Positions 1 to 12,300 of a stretch of 64,000 nt of DNA are shown piece after piece (position 1 is the first letter of the stretch; each line of letters opens with the position of its first letter). Under the pieces are notes generated by a model that was not told the origin of the DNA, did no database searches, and saw only the letters and a program-made list of their open reading frames with translations. This DNA is from Nematostella vectensis (lineage: Eukaryota; Cnidaria; Anthozoa; Actiniaria; Edwardsiidae). Both the position numbers and the translations under genes were made by a program. The DNA lies in NCBI RefSeq assembly GCF_932526225.1, contig NC_064034.1, positions 16,194,887 through 16,258,886 on the forward strand, given 5' to 3'.

Positions 1-261
1 TAGGGTTTATCTGGGTTCAAAGAGACATAATTCAAAACTAATCTTAATATGAACCCTTAGCAAAACTTTTAGCAAATTTAATGCATCGCCAGAAATATAG
101 ATTTTAACAGACAGCTTCAGAAAATAATAACATAGAGAAACAGTTGTTAGGTATTTGTTAAAGGCAATAGAAATAACAGCACTTCTACGTACTTAATATT
201 TGTCCCTACTGTGTCCAAACTCATTCGTTTAGTATTTTAAAATTAGCAATCAGAAGCTTAC

Positions 262-615
262 AGCACCTTGGCAGTCTTTGCCCCAGTAGCCGCTACAACA
301 TTGCTCGACGCTTATATTCCTTCTGCATAAATGATAGCAGCCTCCAATTCTGACTATCCTCCCATCAGTAAATGAGAGAGTTAATCTACACGTATTTGCA
401 TCATGCACTCCGATTCCGGAGCTGTCCTGAGTGTATCCTGAAGGACATTGCCTGAGAGAGTTGTGGGAACATTCATTACACACAGTTCTTCTAACTTCTT
501 CCCTCTTTTCGCTGCATATATTGATCTGCCCTATCACTTCCGTGTAAAAGATGCTCAAAACAAATACGAAATAAACCAAGATGGTGGACAAACGTAGTAG
601 GTTATCACATCGCAT
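262..615 (-). CDS. Stabilin-like protein, first coding exon (gene runs off the left edge)
   Basis: This minus-strand exon starts at the ATG at 615 (the longer frame upstream has no ATG) and ends at a good GTAAGC donor (intron begins at 261), phase 0, giving 118 residues. It opens with a signal peptide (MRCDNLL, then a hydrophobic run ending near VIGQ). The remainder is cysteine-rich: a CNEC pair, CPSGY, a GGCYHLC segment and a closing CCSGYWGKDCQ. That order (Cys pair, CP-G, GC...C, CC-G-W/Y-G-C) is what I know from the N-terminus of stabilins, scavenger receptors with FAS1, EGF-like and link domains. The rest of the gene would lie left of position 1. It is divergent from BRK1, so 616-1331 may hold both promoters. 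An EMI-domain or MEGF-type protein is the main alternative. The exon itself is well supported; the family name is tentative. Confidence 0.5.
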
Positions 616-645
616 CTTTCGACCGAACTCTTTCGACAGATCCAA

Positions 646-1331
646 TCAAATCATCCTTATGCAGTAGGAGCAAACAAGTTATGTATGATAGTGATAAATT
701 AGAACTTGTAGTCAAGAATCCGTGAAAGCATTCGCTGAGAGGACAGACACACAGGTCACGATTTTAGCCAATGAGCTAAGAATCCTAACATTTGAATTTC
801 ATGAGAGTACGTCAAACAAATGTCAGATGACGTTCGGCGAATCACGAGAGCTAGCATTTCATGTTTACAACACATTTAAGTTGCTGCTATTAAAACATGC
901 ACATAGTCCAATATCCTAATGACCACCTCAACTTCAGTTATAAATCATGATGAAAATGTTAATTATGATTTCGTTCAGTGGACCGCGGAAAAACCCGCGA
1001 AATTGCCGCACCGCATAGACAAAATGTCCTATCTTCTTTCGTAGCGACGACAATTAAAAGACTAGCAACCAAATTTTAATGAACCATTGCCTCATGAAAT
1101 ATTAATCGCTTATACCTTTTCGTTGCGTTGCTACTGGTAGTCATCATATAATTTATTTTGCGTGTGTACCATCTGTCCATGTGCACCCCGCGTCAACACA
1201 AAACAAAGAGGCGTGGCATATTTACCCAGGCGTTCCTTGTCGACTTGTATTATGCGCGTGCTCAACAGCGAATTCAGCTGGAAGTTATCGCGGGCGTTTA
1301 TATACGAGCTTGAGGAAATAGACATTTCGCG
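646..1331. promoter_or_regulatory. Shared upstream region of the stabilin-like gene and BRK1
   Basis: No coding sequence is supported here. The region separates two divergently oriented first coding exons (minus start at 615, plus start at 1332) and so probably holds both promoters. I see no clear TATA box. A plus-strand frame at 722-919 has no ATG at its start and no recognisable domain. Confidence 0.35.
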
Positions 1332-3552
1332 ATGGAAGATGTACAGAAAAACATCCAAGAAGACTGGCAAAACCGTGAATTCGTGGAAGTTGTCTCGGAG
1401 GGCATTAAAAAGATCGCGGAATTTCTGAATGACTTCGGTGAGTGGCTTTATTTTTTGCCATAATTAGTGGATATTTATCCACTTTCTTAAAAGTATCCCA
1501 AGTTCGTTCCAAAATCACACCATTTCTGCATACTTGCTAACTTTACCCAGAGTAATTCAAGGATAGGAGTATAAGTCGTGAGTAGTGAGAATTCGTGAGT
1601 AAAAAATGCAGTAACTGAAAATAGGACGCAAATTTTTGATGGATGAAACAGTGTTTGAATTAAAAACGTTTCTCAAACCAGACGAACAGATGATAAACCT
1701 CTGATTTTAATGTATCTTGACTAGAATTATTTAAATGTTTCTACTAGTATTCAGGCACAGAACTCTATTCAGTCTTTTGTGGATGTGACCTCCCACCTCT
1801 TTACATATAATTTAAAGTTGGGAATCATCTATATTTTTCACGAGAAAACCAAACATGGCTTCATTTGCATACAATTTTAATCCGTTGAGGAAATAGACAT
1901 TTCCTTGCTCTTGCTAAACTTTCCGTTTAGCAAGAGCAAGCTTTCCGTTAGGCCCTGGCCAAACGAGGACACATGTTGCTGGATACATGTTGTCTGCATG
2001 CATGTTTTCTTAATGTTTCCCAGTTTGGCCACCACGGAAACATTGTTGCTTGACACAAATTTTTTGTCCAGAACACAAAAAATGTTTCTACAGCGAGGGA
2101 GAAACATTTCATGTTTCCAAGCGCGTGGAATCATTGTTTCCCAAATGTATCTTCGTTTGGCCACGCAAGGCAACAATTTCTAGGCTCGTTGCCTGGCAAC
2201 ACTCGCGTTGTACCAAATCAAAATGGCGGACGAAGATGTGGTTGTTGTGCAGAAAAGGCCAAAGAAAAGGGAAAGGCACTGGACAAATGAAATAGAGCGT
2301 TTGATTGTGTCTTACGAATATAGGAAATGTCTATTGGACATATCCAACAAAGAATAGATATGATCAAGTTTGAACTTTAATAGTTCCAAGACAACTAAAT
2401 TTTCAATTTTCTCTGGTAACTTGACAGATAAGAAATAAAGAATGGAGCGATTTGTAAGCAAAACAATTTTTCATGTTTTGTTATTTTCTTGCGCCCGCTA
2501 AAGAATAACGTCATTTCAAACGAGCGCACACTGTTTTTTAATTTTATTTTCAATCACATTTTTTTATCGTTGTTGCTGTAGAAAACTATTCCCAAGAAGC
2601 TCGCGTGATGGCCTTGTGTATACAGAACATTTTTTTCAACTTATAATTGATCAAAGTTAATGTCTGCTTTTCCAATATTTACAGAGCTGTGTACTTTACG
2701 TGTGCATGCGCGTGGCGCTGCAGAGGAAAAATGTTTCCCGCGCAATGCTTCGTGGCTGATCGGCCACCTGCGGAAACATTTAGGAAACATGTTTCCCTAA
2801 TGCTTCTGGCAACATGTGTCCTTGTTTGGCCAGGGCCTTACGTGCTCGCGAACTATCCTGGTTGGAATATAAAGGGGAAGTTGAGTCCTTAAAACATGAT
2901 TCAAACATCTACCTCATTTTGAACATTTTTCCCAGATATCTCCTGTAGATCCAAGCTGGCCAAACTGAATGAGAAAGTTACAGCACTGGAATTAAAAATA
3001 GAGTACATTGAGGCTAGAGTAAGTGATTGTTTTGGTCAATGAATCTACAGAACTGCATGGGGCACCCCCCATCCCCTATATTTTAAGAAATAACAAGGAA
3101 ACTACCAGAAGGGGTATGGCTGTGCCCCCAATATCTACTTAATGTTTCTGCACCGTGCACCCTCCCAATATTTTGAGGCCTGCCACAGCTCTGTCCCATC
3201 GTCTTTGACATCTGCTATTTATTTTTTGGCAGTTAATTATGCAGTATTATTATGGAATTTATGGGCTCAAATTTATCCTTGATTCAGGTTGTTAAAAAGT
3301 TGTATTGTGCGTGGGACCTGTAAGTGTGGGGTAGTCAAGTTGTAGGCAATGGGTTGTTAGATTATCATGAAGAGAACCAGGATTTGTGAGTATTGAAGGA
3401 ATAATTGATAGTTAGATACTATTAGATTTGAAACTAAAACTTGCTACTAAAGTATGCTTAACATTGTTTTTGTATTCTTTTAACAGCCCCCTGAGTTTCA
3501 ATGACTCTTTCCTTTTTTATTACAGGTAACGAAGGGAGAGACTTTGTCCTAG
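1332..3552 (+). CDS. BRK1: BRK1 / BRICK1 (HSPC300), WAVE/SCAR complex subunit
   Basis: Three exons: 1332-1437 (phase 1 out), 2936-3018 (phase 0 out) and 3526-3552, joined by GTGAGT/CAG and GTAAGT/CAG sites. They give 71 aa, against 75 in human BRK1. The protein starts [20 protein letters not shown], continues through [10 protein letters not shown], and ends with the diagnostic [18 protein letters not shown]1 is the smallest subunit of the WAVE regulatory complex (with WAVE, ABI, NAP1/HEM and SRA1/CYFIP), which controls Arp2/3-driven actin polymerisation under Rac. It folds as a coiled coil that nucleates assembly of the complex, and the heptad-like part (residues ~35-65) fits this. Exon 3 encodes only VTKGETLS and the stop. 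Intron 1 contains an ~890-bp MITE. Identification is close to certain from the conserved C-terminus. Confidence 0.95.
1951..2837. mobile_element. MITE in BRK1 intron 1 (29-bp TIRs, TTA duplication)
   Basis: Inverted ends start GGCCCTGGCCAAACGAGGAC on the left and match the right end at 2809-2837 with one or two mismatches over about 29 bp. TTA stands on both sides (1948-1950 and 2838-2840), as expected for the 3-bp TWA duplications of PIF/Harbinger-type elements. No transposase is visible, so this is a non-autonomous element. Confidence 0.75.
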
Positions 3553-4205
3553 CACCTTGATACCAGAAAGCACAGAATATTTTTGTAAATATGAGTCAAC
3601 AATAGCAATGCTGATATATAAACCCAAACAACAATGGACAACAAAGAATTCATTCCCTGAAGAGAACAAGAATATGACTAGCATCAGGCTAGAGTTAGAG
3701 AATTATCCAAAGGACTGAAACAATTTTTTAGAGTTAAAATTCACATGGTCACATTTCAACATTTCTTATTTTTTAGTCAATGTTGAGAGTCTGGAATCCT
3801 TCCCAAAAGCAGTTAATAAACTGAAAAAAATATTTTTTGTTAAGATAACAACTAAAACCCTTACCAACAACTTTGTTGACTAAATTCCCCTACTAGCTGA
3901 ATACAGTATTCACACACCTTCCTCATCCTAGTTATACAGTGAGACTAAGCTAGCAGTAGCATCATTTGCAATACTAGTTTTGATGGTTTGTGTGGTTGCA
4001 AGCCGCAGTCATTTATTATACATTTTTCATATGATCTATGTAACTTTCTAAATCAACTTTTTCCCACTACTTTAATTATCAACACCCCTCCCCCCATCAA
4101 TAGCATACAGATGATTTCACAAAGATTCTCTGGTATTGGCCTAGGTTACATGCAGAAATCGTTAATTAATCGATAATTATGCACGCCTCAACATCAATGA
4201 ATGTT
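3553..4205. other. BRK1 3' flank, no gene seen
   Basis: AT-rich sequence after the BRK1 stop, probably including its 3'UTR. Short frames here show no conserved features. Confidence 0.4.
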
Positions 4206-4614
4206 CAGTGGCGGATCCAGGCATGGTGACGGAGGGGGGGATGTAACCCCCCCCCCCCTCCTTGTTGGGCAAAAAAAATCATAAATCGTTGCCAATTGTT
4301 ATAGCCGTATTCGATGTATCGCGATGCTGGACGTAAACCAGACAATATTTGCAACAGGAATGGAAGGTCACTGCACTTGGTGAAACAGGGCATGAATTAT
4401 AAATCTGAATGGTCTGATCGGCGGAACACAAAAGCCTAAAACCAGAACAGCATAAAGGGATAGCACTTTGCAACATTTTGTTATCCCTTAAAAGATAGCA
4501 CATTGGGTGTGGCGATTTCTAACCCTAAGCTCTAAAATCACTGTTAGAGCCCTAAGGGAAAGTAAAAGCATAAGAATTTTATTTTAAGATTTATAAATCC
4601 TGAATCCGCCACTG
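4206..4614. mobile_element. MITE with CAGTGGCGGATCCAGG ends
   Basis: The left end CAGTGGCGGATCCAGG and the right end CCTGAATCCGCCACTG are inverted repeats (15 of 16 match). The CAGTGGCGGA terminus is typical of hAT-type MITEs. The flanks show no exact 8-bp duplication. It contains a C/G homopolymer hairpin near 4232-4260. Confidence 0.65.
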
Positions 4615-5109
4615 ACATTGATTTTATCAACTTGTAAACTAACACTGAGCTGTGAATGTACAAAAAAGTTACAATAATAAAACCAAATTTATAGGTAAAC
4701 GTACTGCTGTTTGGTATGTGTAAGTTTTCTTTGAGTTGGTCAATCTATGCATTGTAACCCTTTTTTTAGTATTTTGTATTATTACTGAAGTAGTACTGAA
4801 GAAGAATATTGAGAATAGTGTTTGTATATTCAAATTCATCCTGAGGCGGCGGTACAAGTGAACGCTTTGTAAGATCGTTTTGATATTATTGGAATTTAGC
4901 TGAAAAGTCCCCCCCCCCCTCCCTCCGAAAAAATGTCTTGCATTGATGTTCCCACATTGCAACACTGGTTTATTTGTAATCTCGTGTCTTATTTCTCCAA
5001 CGGTGAGGGCGTGCATAGGGGGGGTGCAAAAACCGCACACAAAAAACGTCAAAACCGCGCAGTCTAGAGAAACCACAATACCGCAGAATAAAATAAGAAA
5101 AACCGCGCC

Positions 5110-5515
5110 AGATTTAAAGGGGCATCGCAAAAATTTGCAAAGTCTCGGAATCGCGGCGTTTTTTACGCAAGTCTCGTCTTTTTTTTTTAATTTTAGGGGT
5201 CTCGAAGCCTCGTTATTTTCTACCACTTTCTCGGATTTTAGATCGCGATCTGTATTTCTAGTTTTCCCTTCTTTTTGAGTCTGAAGTCTTGAGCCTTTCG
5301 GCTCTAAACAAAAATTTAGCTACTATGTATAGCAAGATTGTTTTGTTACTCTAATTATCATATTTTTTTTCCACTGATGTTTATATGGCACACCTCGAGC
5401 AAGCTATCCGAAAACTATCTCGGGAAAGCTCGGGCTTGGATTGCGAATTTTGACAAAATTCTCAGACACTAAACGCGGGTCTCGGCAAGTCTCTGATTTA
5501 CCCATCGCTACCCCT
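5110..5515. repeat. Dispersed repeat, copy 1 (second copy at 31,985-32,370)
   Basis: A direct-orientation relative of 31,985-32,370: both contain the sequence around AGTCTCGGAATC, then TCTACCAC(G/T)-TCTCGG, then TCGCGATC/CGATCTGT, in the same order. Both copies are non-coding and diverged. Open frames here (for example 4669-5226 minus) come from the repeat. Confidence 0.5.
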
Positions 5516-6370
5516 ATTTAAGGCAAAACCGCATCGCCGCAAACCCTTTCGCCACCCCCCCCCCCCCCCCCTCGACGGCAAGAAACCCATGGATGCAGCA
5601 ATTGCTCGCAAATATATAAACAAGCTCCTCCCTGAATAAGCGCTTTTACGAGAACTAGAGGGACTGCAGGTTAGAAGCGGAGTATCGAAAACTGACTCTT
5701 TCATTAACCACAATATTTTATTATTGACAGTTTTTGTACTGGGAGAACTTTCCTTCCCACTGATAAAAGGGATTTTGAATGAAAGCACCTCCCCCGGCGC
5801 TTATTCGAGCAATTACGATACCGAAATATACCAACTATGATAACGCCTAAACAATCAAAGGATACGCAGAAAACAATAAGTAACAGTCATTGCAATTTGG
5901 TTGTCGTTGTAGAAACTTTCTTGATTTGACGATTACTGTGCGTGACGTGTGCATTCGCGTCTATTTCGAAAGTCGATTGACTATCCCAGATCTATCCCAG
6001 ATCCAGAATCTTTGAAGTATCCCCTTGTTCCAGGGATTAACGAGGGGGCGGTATTATTACGCTACACATTTTAAAGGCAACCCTTCAAGGATTCGAGCGA
6101 TGTACAAATACTAGTGTGATATTGTTCAGATGGACTTTGAAGCGCTTGAACGATGTATCATCCGGGAAGAGCCGTAGTCGAGGCAAGGGCGCTATAGACT
6201 AGACAAATATTAGTTTAGTGTTTAACCTGCTCCTATCGTCTTTCGTTGAACTCTTATAATCCTTCTTGGATAACACCCATGCCTTGACACATCCCGGTAA
6301 AATTAGAAGCTAAAACTCAATTGGTTTATTTCCGGGACCATTATTTCAATAGCAATGATATATTTACAAA
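5516..6370. other. Spacer upstream of receptor A
   Basis: No gene is supported. It contains a C homopolymer (~5555-5572) and, at 5797-5825, the element end GGCGCTTATTCGAGCAATTA, which also ends the large TIR element at 40,587. The final few hundred bases probably hold the promoter of receptor A. Confidence 0.4.
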
Positions 6371-9300
6371 ATGAGGTTGAAGAAAACGGACGCAATTTTG
6401 GTTGTCTTTGCAGCCTTCTTTTGCATTCCGAGTGATTGTAATGCATGGATGACGACCACTAGACCTAAGGACACAAGAGATATTTTTGTATGCAACGCGC
6501 TTCAAGAGTTAAGTCACGATGCCAAAGCAGGCTGGTGTGGGTCAAGAAATGCGGATTGCTGGGGACAGAACAACTGTTCGACTTGTAGATGTACATTATC
6601 CTATCCTACAATCTTAGTTCGTGAGAATTTGGAGAATTCTACTTGCATTACAAATAAAGAGCTGCAGATGAAAGGTTAGTTTGCATTAAGATTCTTACTG
6701 AATAGATTGTCAAGAGGTCACGCGTATTCTGTAAAGCTCGGGGAAGGGGTGAGTTTTTTTTTTTTTTTTTTTTTTTTGTCGCGCACAAGATTTAGCGAAC
6801 GGCAGAAACAATACATTAAATCAAAGTGATATAATAAGACAGAGGTTTTGACTCTTCTTGTAAAATACGAATTAATTCAGCCATCACAATTCCTTGTTGT
6901 TGGTTTAAGATGTTATTATACAAGAAAATAAATCAGCGGGGTTTGTCTGATCTGATCTGATGACGTCGATGATAACTAAAAAAATTCGTATTGCCTGTAC
7001 CACAGGTATCCCTACCCTTAGGCCACAGGTTACCCTGACACCCAGGCCATAGATAATCGTGAGACTAGGCCATAGGCCTATCTGACCCCACAGACCACAG
7101 GTATCTCTGACCCCCAGATAAAAGGTAATCGTGACCCCCAGACCATAGGTAGCTCTGACAACCAGGCCACAGATAATCATGGACCTCGGGCTATGGGCCT
7201 CCCTTGTCCCCCAATACCACAGGTATCCCTGGCCCCCAGATGACAGGTTATAATGACCCCTGAACCACAGGTTTCACAGCAACGTGTCCAGAGGGGGGAG
7301 AAGAGGTCCAGAGGGCTGGAGAAGGGGGTCCGCACCTGTGACGAGATGATTTCGACGTTTAATTTCGACGTTTAATCTTATGTGTACATTTTGGTAGAAA
7401 AAGTTTCTAGATGGATCTCGTGACCCATTACCAGAGTAACCATAAAGTTGCTGCTTTGAACTTAATTAATCAGTGGTCAGTGAATCACTACTCCATACCC
7501 CACCCTGAGTGTTTCTCTAATACACGCCCCTGTATCCCTGACAGGCAGGGCCAGAGATTATCGTGAACCCTGGAACACTGGAAAATAGGCCTGTTCACAC
7601 ACTAGCTAGAAGTGTGTTTCACGAAAGCCTTCTGGTCTCGGCTGCTATGAACGCTATAATGTTCTTGTACTAATGTAGCTATAAACAATTCTGTCGTGTT
7701 TACCGTAGGTTGATCTTGATAATAATATGATAATAATGATCACGATTTTGATTATGATTACAAATTATGATTACCATTCGCTGATAATGATAAAGAATGT
7801 AATGGATGGTGAGGGTGTTGATGAAGATATTATCATTATCACCATCATCATTACTACTATTACTATTACTGCTATTATTGTCATTATCATTATTACCATC
7901 ATCTTCTCCATCGTCTTCGTCGTTGTTTTTGTTGTTGTTATTATTATTTTTGCTATTATTTGATAAAAAAATAGCGTTTTTAAGATAATAATAATGCTAT
8001 TATTGTTATTTGAGAATTAGCTTTTCTTTCTAGCTGGATGCATGATCACAGTAAATGGTTACTCAGTCATCGACCTTACAGCCGCAGGAGAACTAAATAT
8101 GACCCTCCCTCCCTCCCTTAATAATGCAAGCACTTCTCTGCCAACTATCGGAATGGTTGCGTACCTGGACCGCGGATCATGGATTCCAGTAGAAAGCTCT
8201 GTATTTTCTATAGAAATACTCTCCATTAAGTCCCTACTCCGCTTGAAGGTGGGTTCCGATACTTTGACCTTTATTTCAAACGTCACTTTCACAGTTTTCT
8301 TTTTAAACACAAGGCGTGTTACAATCTTTCGGTTTCGGTAGGTTTTAATTCTCCTCGCGAAACATACTTAAGTATCAAAATTGCTTTGAAGGATTGTTTA
8401 AGCTCTTCTGGATAGGTAAGACCTTCATGTTTATAGAGGTTTGGTGCGTCCTTTTCCAGATGAAGATAAAAGCGTTTTTTATCTTGGATTCACCCTTGAG
8501 TCCTAGCAATCGCAATCCAATTCTGAAAGATTGCTTTTTTTCCACCAGGTTATGAATTCACTTCCAAATATAACTCTTTCGCAAATGACCACTCATAGAC
8601 AAAAAGTTAAACAGCTAAAGGATGAAAAGAATACATACATAGCCAGCTCGTTTACTTGTCTCGTTATCTGTTTACCTTCGTTTCTTCCTTCTCAGTGGGA
8701 TTCCTCTTCCAAGCTTCACGGTCTTATTGTAAGGATTGGAATCACGTGCGGGCAACACAGCTCGTGCGTCGTGTTCAAAGCCAAAGGATCATACACTTTT
8801 TCATGTAAGTTGTTGTCTTGCAGTTATCTGGCATGTTATCTAGCTGAGAAGACATTTCTATGTGATTCTTTATGAACACTTTTTTATAAGAACGTCTAAT
8901 TCTCCGTTGAGACTGGGGTGTTCTTATGTCTGGAGGAATTTCTTAATATTTTCTTAATGTTTCTGTATTGCCCCCCCCCCCCCCCCAATATTTCCAGGCC
9001 TGCTGCGGCTCTGTATTAGGAAAAAATTTATACAAATGTCTTATGTAAATGCGATATGTATATAAATAATAACAGTTAAGTCAACCTTAAAAATGGTAAC
9101 AATGCATTATGAAACGGTTGTTTAAAATCCACCGTGGGTCACATCAATGTCCTGCCAAGCTGTCATGTAACACGCCCTCTATTCTATGCTTACTATATGA
9201 TCTTCTATTTTAAGCATCAATGAGTAACACTTGTTTGCTTTTAGTTTCCAGGCAAACTACAAGCATGGTGGTTCAGCCATCTTCGCATCTTGTTCCCGTA

Positions 9301-12300
9301 ACCTTATCGTCTGGTATCTTATCTCTTACTCCAACAAAACCGCTCTCAGCTTCCTCTTTCTATATGGTAGGTAATCTGTAATTACATTACCCAATCGTGA
9401 TGATGAAATCTTGTCCGTAAAACCCAGAAAATAAGTTACCTGTGTTATGTGCACATACCCTTAAAGTCGACAAAGACAAAACAAACACTAAACAAAGCAA
9501 GGGGAAATGCTTTATATATTTTTACAATCTGTTTATGTGTATCATCAAACGATGCAAAGTTTATATATTAATATAACCACTAAAGCGACCACAGTAGCTG
9601 ATTTCGAAGGAGTCGGCGACATTGCGAAACCTAAGCTTAGAGGGTTTAGCCTCTTTTAGGTCGCACACACCCCCACCCCCATCCCCCACTAAAAAAAACG
9701 CATGCGGGAGGTGAAGAGAATACAGTGATCAAGTATCCCTACCCACCCACCCCACCCCCCCCCCCGACCCCACATACTATTTCCCGCCACTTCAGCCACA
9801 GCATACTCTACCGCCTTCAACATCTATCCTGCTGGCACCCGTGACGCCCTCGGCTACCACATCGGCACCTCCGCCATCCAGTAGCGTGGTGATTCCGTCA
9901 ACAGAGGGGCCTGTACAGGGCGCTAGCAGCTGCACTTGGTCTCTCTGCCACCCTCTCTACATTGGCCTTGCTGCAGGAGGAGCCGTGTTTCTCGTCATGC
10001 TTATCGCTGGCTTAGCTGTGTTTAAAAGGATGCGAAAGAGAAGGATGAAAAGGTACATGTGCGAATCGTAACAATCTATCTGGACTTGGATTAGCACTAT
10101 AAAGATGCAGTGGCTTCGAATAGTCTGTAATATCTATCCAATCATCACGAATGGGACTTTGCCATCGACGTTTACACTGTCGCCTTGAAATCATCCACAA
10201 TTTGAGTATACTGATATTTTTTGCAGGCAAACTCATAAACAAGATCTCCTATCGGGTAAGAAATGCATCTCAGATAACCGTTCACTAAAACTATCCCCTA
10301 CATTATGAGGTATTTTCATTTAAGTACTATAATAACTACCATTTTCTCTCTAGATGAAAATACCAAAGTGGGGACTCCGGTAAGTGTGAGGGTGTGACCA
10401 TGTTTAAATTATTGTTTTTCAAAAGCACCAGAATGACATAGTAAGGGCCCTTCGGGCCGTAGCTAGCCATCACGGGGCACGGGGACAAGGGGGCAGCTGT
10501 ACACCATCCCCCCCCCTCCACCCCAACCAAGATTTTTCGGTATTAAAGGACAGAATGAAGAAGATGGCGCCCGTCACCTTATCCGTAATCCCAGCAAATA
10601 CAAGGAATGACTGAGCCCCTCCCCCCATCCCCCTTTCCCAGCTAAATGTTCTAGCTACGGCTCTAGCTCTCACAAAGAGCAGGAGGGTTCTGCGATTTTC
10701 TTTCTTTGGCCGTAAATTTTGAGTGACCGCATTACTGAGCATGTAATTGACTGGAACCTTGTAATTGACTGAAACCTTGTAATTGACTGGAAACTTGTAA
10801 TTGACTGGAACCTTGTAATTGACTGAATCCTTGTAATTGACTGGAACCTTATAATTGACTGAAACCTTGTAATTGACTGAATCCTTGTAATTGACTGGAA
10901 CCTTGTAATTGACTGAATCCTTGTAATTGACTGAATCTTTGTAATTGACTGGAACCTTGTAATTGAGTGGAACCTTGTAATTGACTGAAACCTTGTAATT
11001 GACTATAAACTTGTAATTGACTGAAACCTTGTAATTGACTGGAAACTTGTAATTGACTGGAACCTTGTAATTGACTGGAACCTTGTAATTGACTGGAACC
11101 TTGTAATTGACTGAAACCTTGTAATTGACTGGAAACTTGTAATTTACTGGAACCTTGTAATTGACTGAAACCTTGTAATTGACTGGAACCTTGTAATTGA
11201 CTGAAACCTTGTAATTGACTGGAACCTTGTAATTGACTGGAACCTTGTAATTGACTGGAAACTTGTAATTGACTGGAAACTTGTAATTGACTGAAACCTT
11301 GTAATTGACTGAAACCTTGTAATTGACTGAAACCTTGTAATTGACTGGAACCTTGTAATTGACTGAAACCTTGTAATTGACTGGAACCTTGTAATTGACT
11401 GGAACCTTGTAATTGACTGGAACCTTGTAATTGACTGGAAACTTGTAATTGACTGGAAACTTGGTCTTACAGTTTGCATTAATAATCTCTACCCAGGTAA
11501 AGGGGCACGACGAATCAGAAAATCTGATAGGTAAGGCTCTATGTAATATAATCTCCTATGCAGGGGAAGGGCAATGGGAGAACGTTACCCACTCCCCCAA
11601 ACATTATAAGAACATGGCCAGTAGGGACGTGTTTGTGCCTTCTCAATATTTTCTTTATGTTTCTGAATCGTACACCCCCTTTATATTTGTAGTACTGTTA
11701 AAGCCCTGATTATATAAAAGGAATCCTAAAGAAATACCTTACATGCTCTTATTAAGAAGTGGAACCGTATTATTGCGTGCCTTCCTTGCCCTAGATACGG
11801 CTTTACTTGTCCCCTAGATTCTGGTTTTACTTCTCTTATTCATTTGTAGTCATGAACTCATACACCACATCGAGTCCACGAAAACACACACTTAGTGAGA
11901 CAGATAAAGAGACGCCCGACATCGTCTACCAGAACATGTCATCGACGTCATCGTACCAGCCTCTAAGGCATTCCAATGGCCAGGTAATAAGTAGGAATAT
12001 ACCTAAAAAGTTTAGTAATTAAAAAGTTAATTAAAAACCTTTCACTTATATCAATCTAGCCAAACCAGAGCACAGATAAACTTTCAAATTCTGAAAAGGG
12101 AATTGAATTAAATAAAATTTGAATTTTCTACAGATCTTTGAAAATTTTCCTGGCCGCGCGAAAGAAAATTGAATCTAGTGAATAATTCCAAGTTTTGGCG
12201 GGAAAATCTGAAACAACGTATTTTCCTTGAATCCGTTCAAATTCAGAGACAGCAATACCACAAAATATTGGCGAAGTGTTTTCTATTGCAATGCTACCCG

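Noticed and set aside
4669-5278. Overlapping 185-aa minus and 111-aa plus ORFs
   Set aside because: Lie in a dispersed repeat with a second copy at 32 kb; no conserved domain.
7727-7988. Two overlapping Ile/Ser/Leu-rich ORFs
   Set aside because: Simple ATT/ATC repeat tract within receptor A intron 1.
11144-11479. 111-residue reverse ORF of FQSIT repeats
   Set aside because: Translation of an 18-bp intronic minisatellite.
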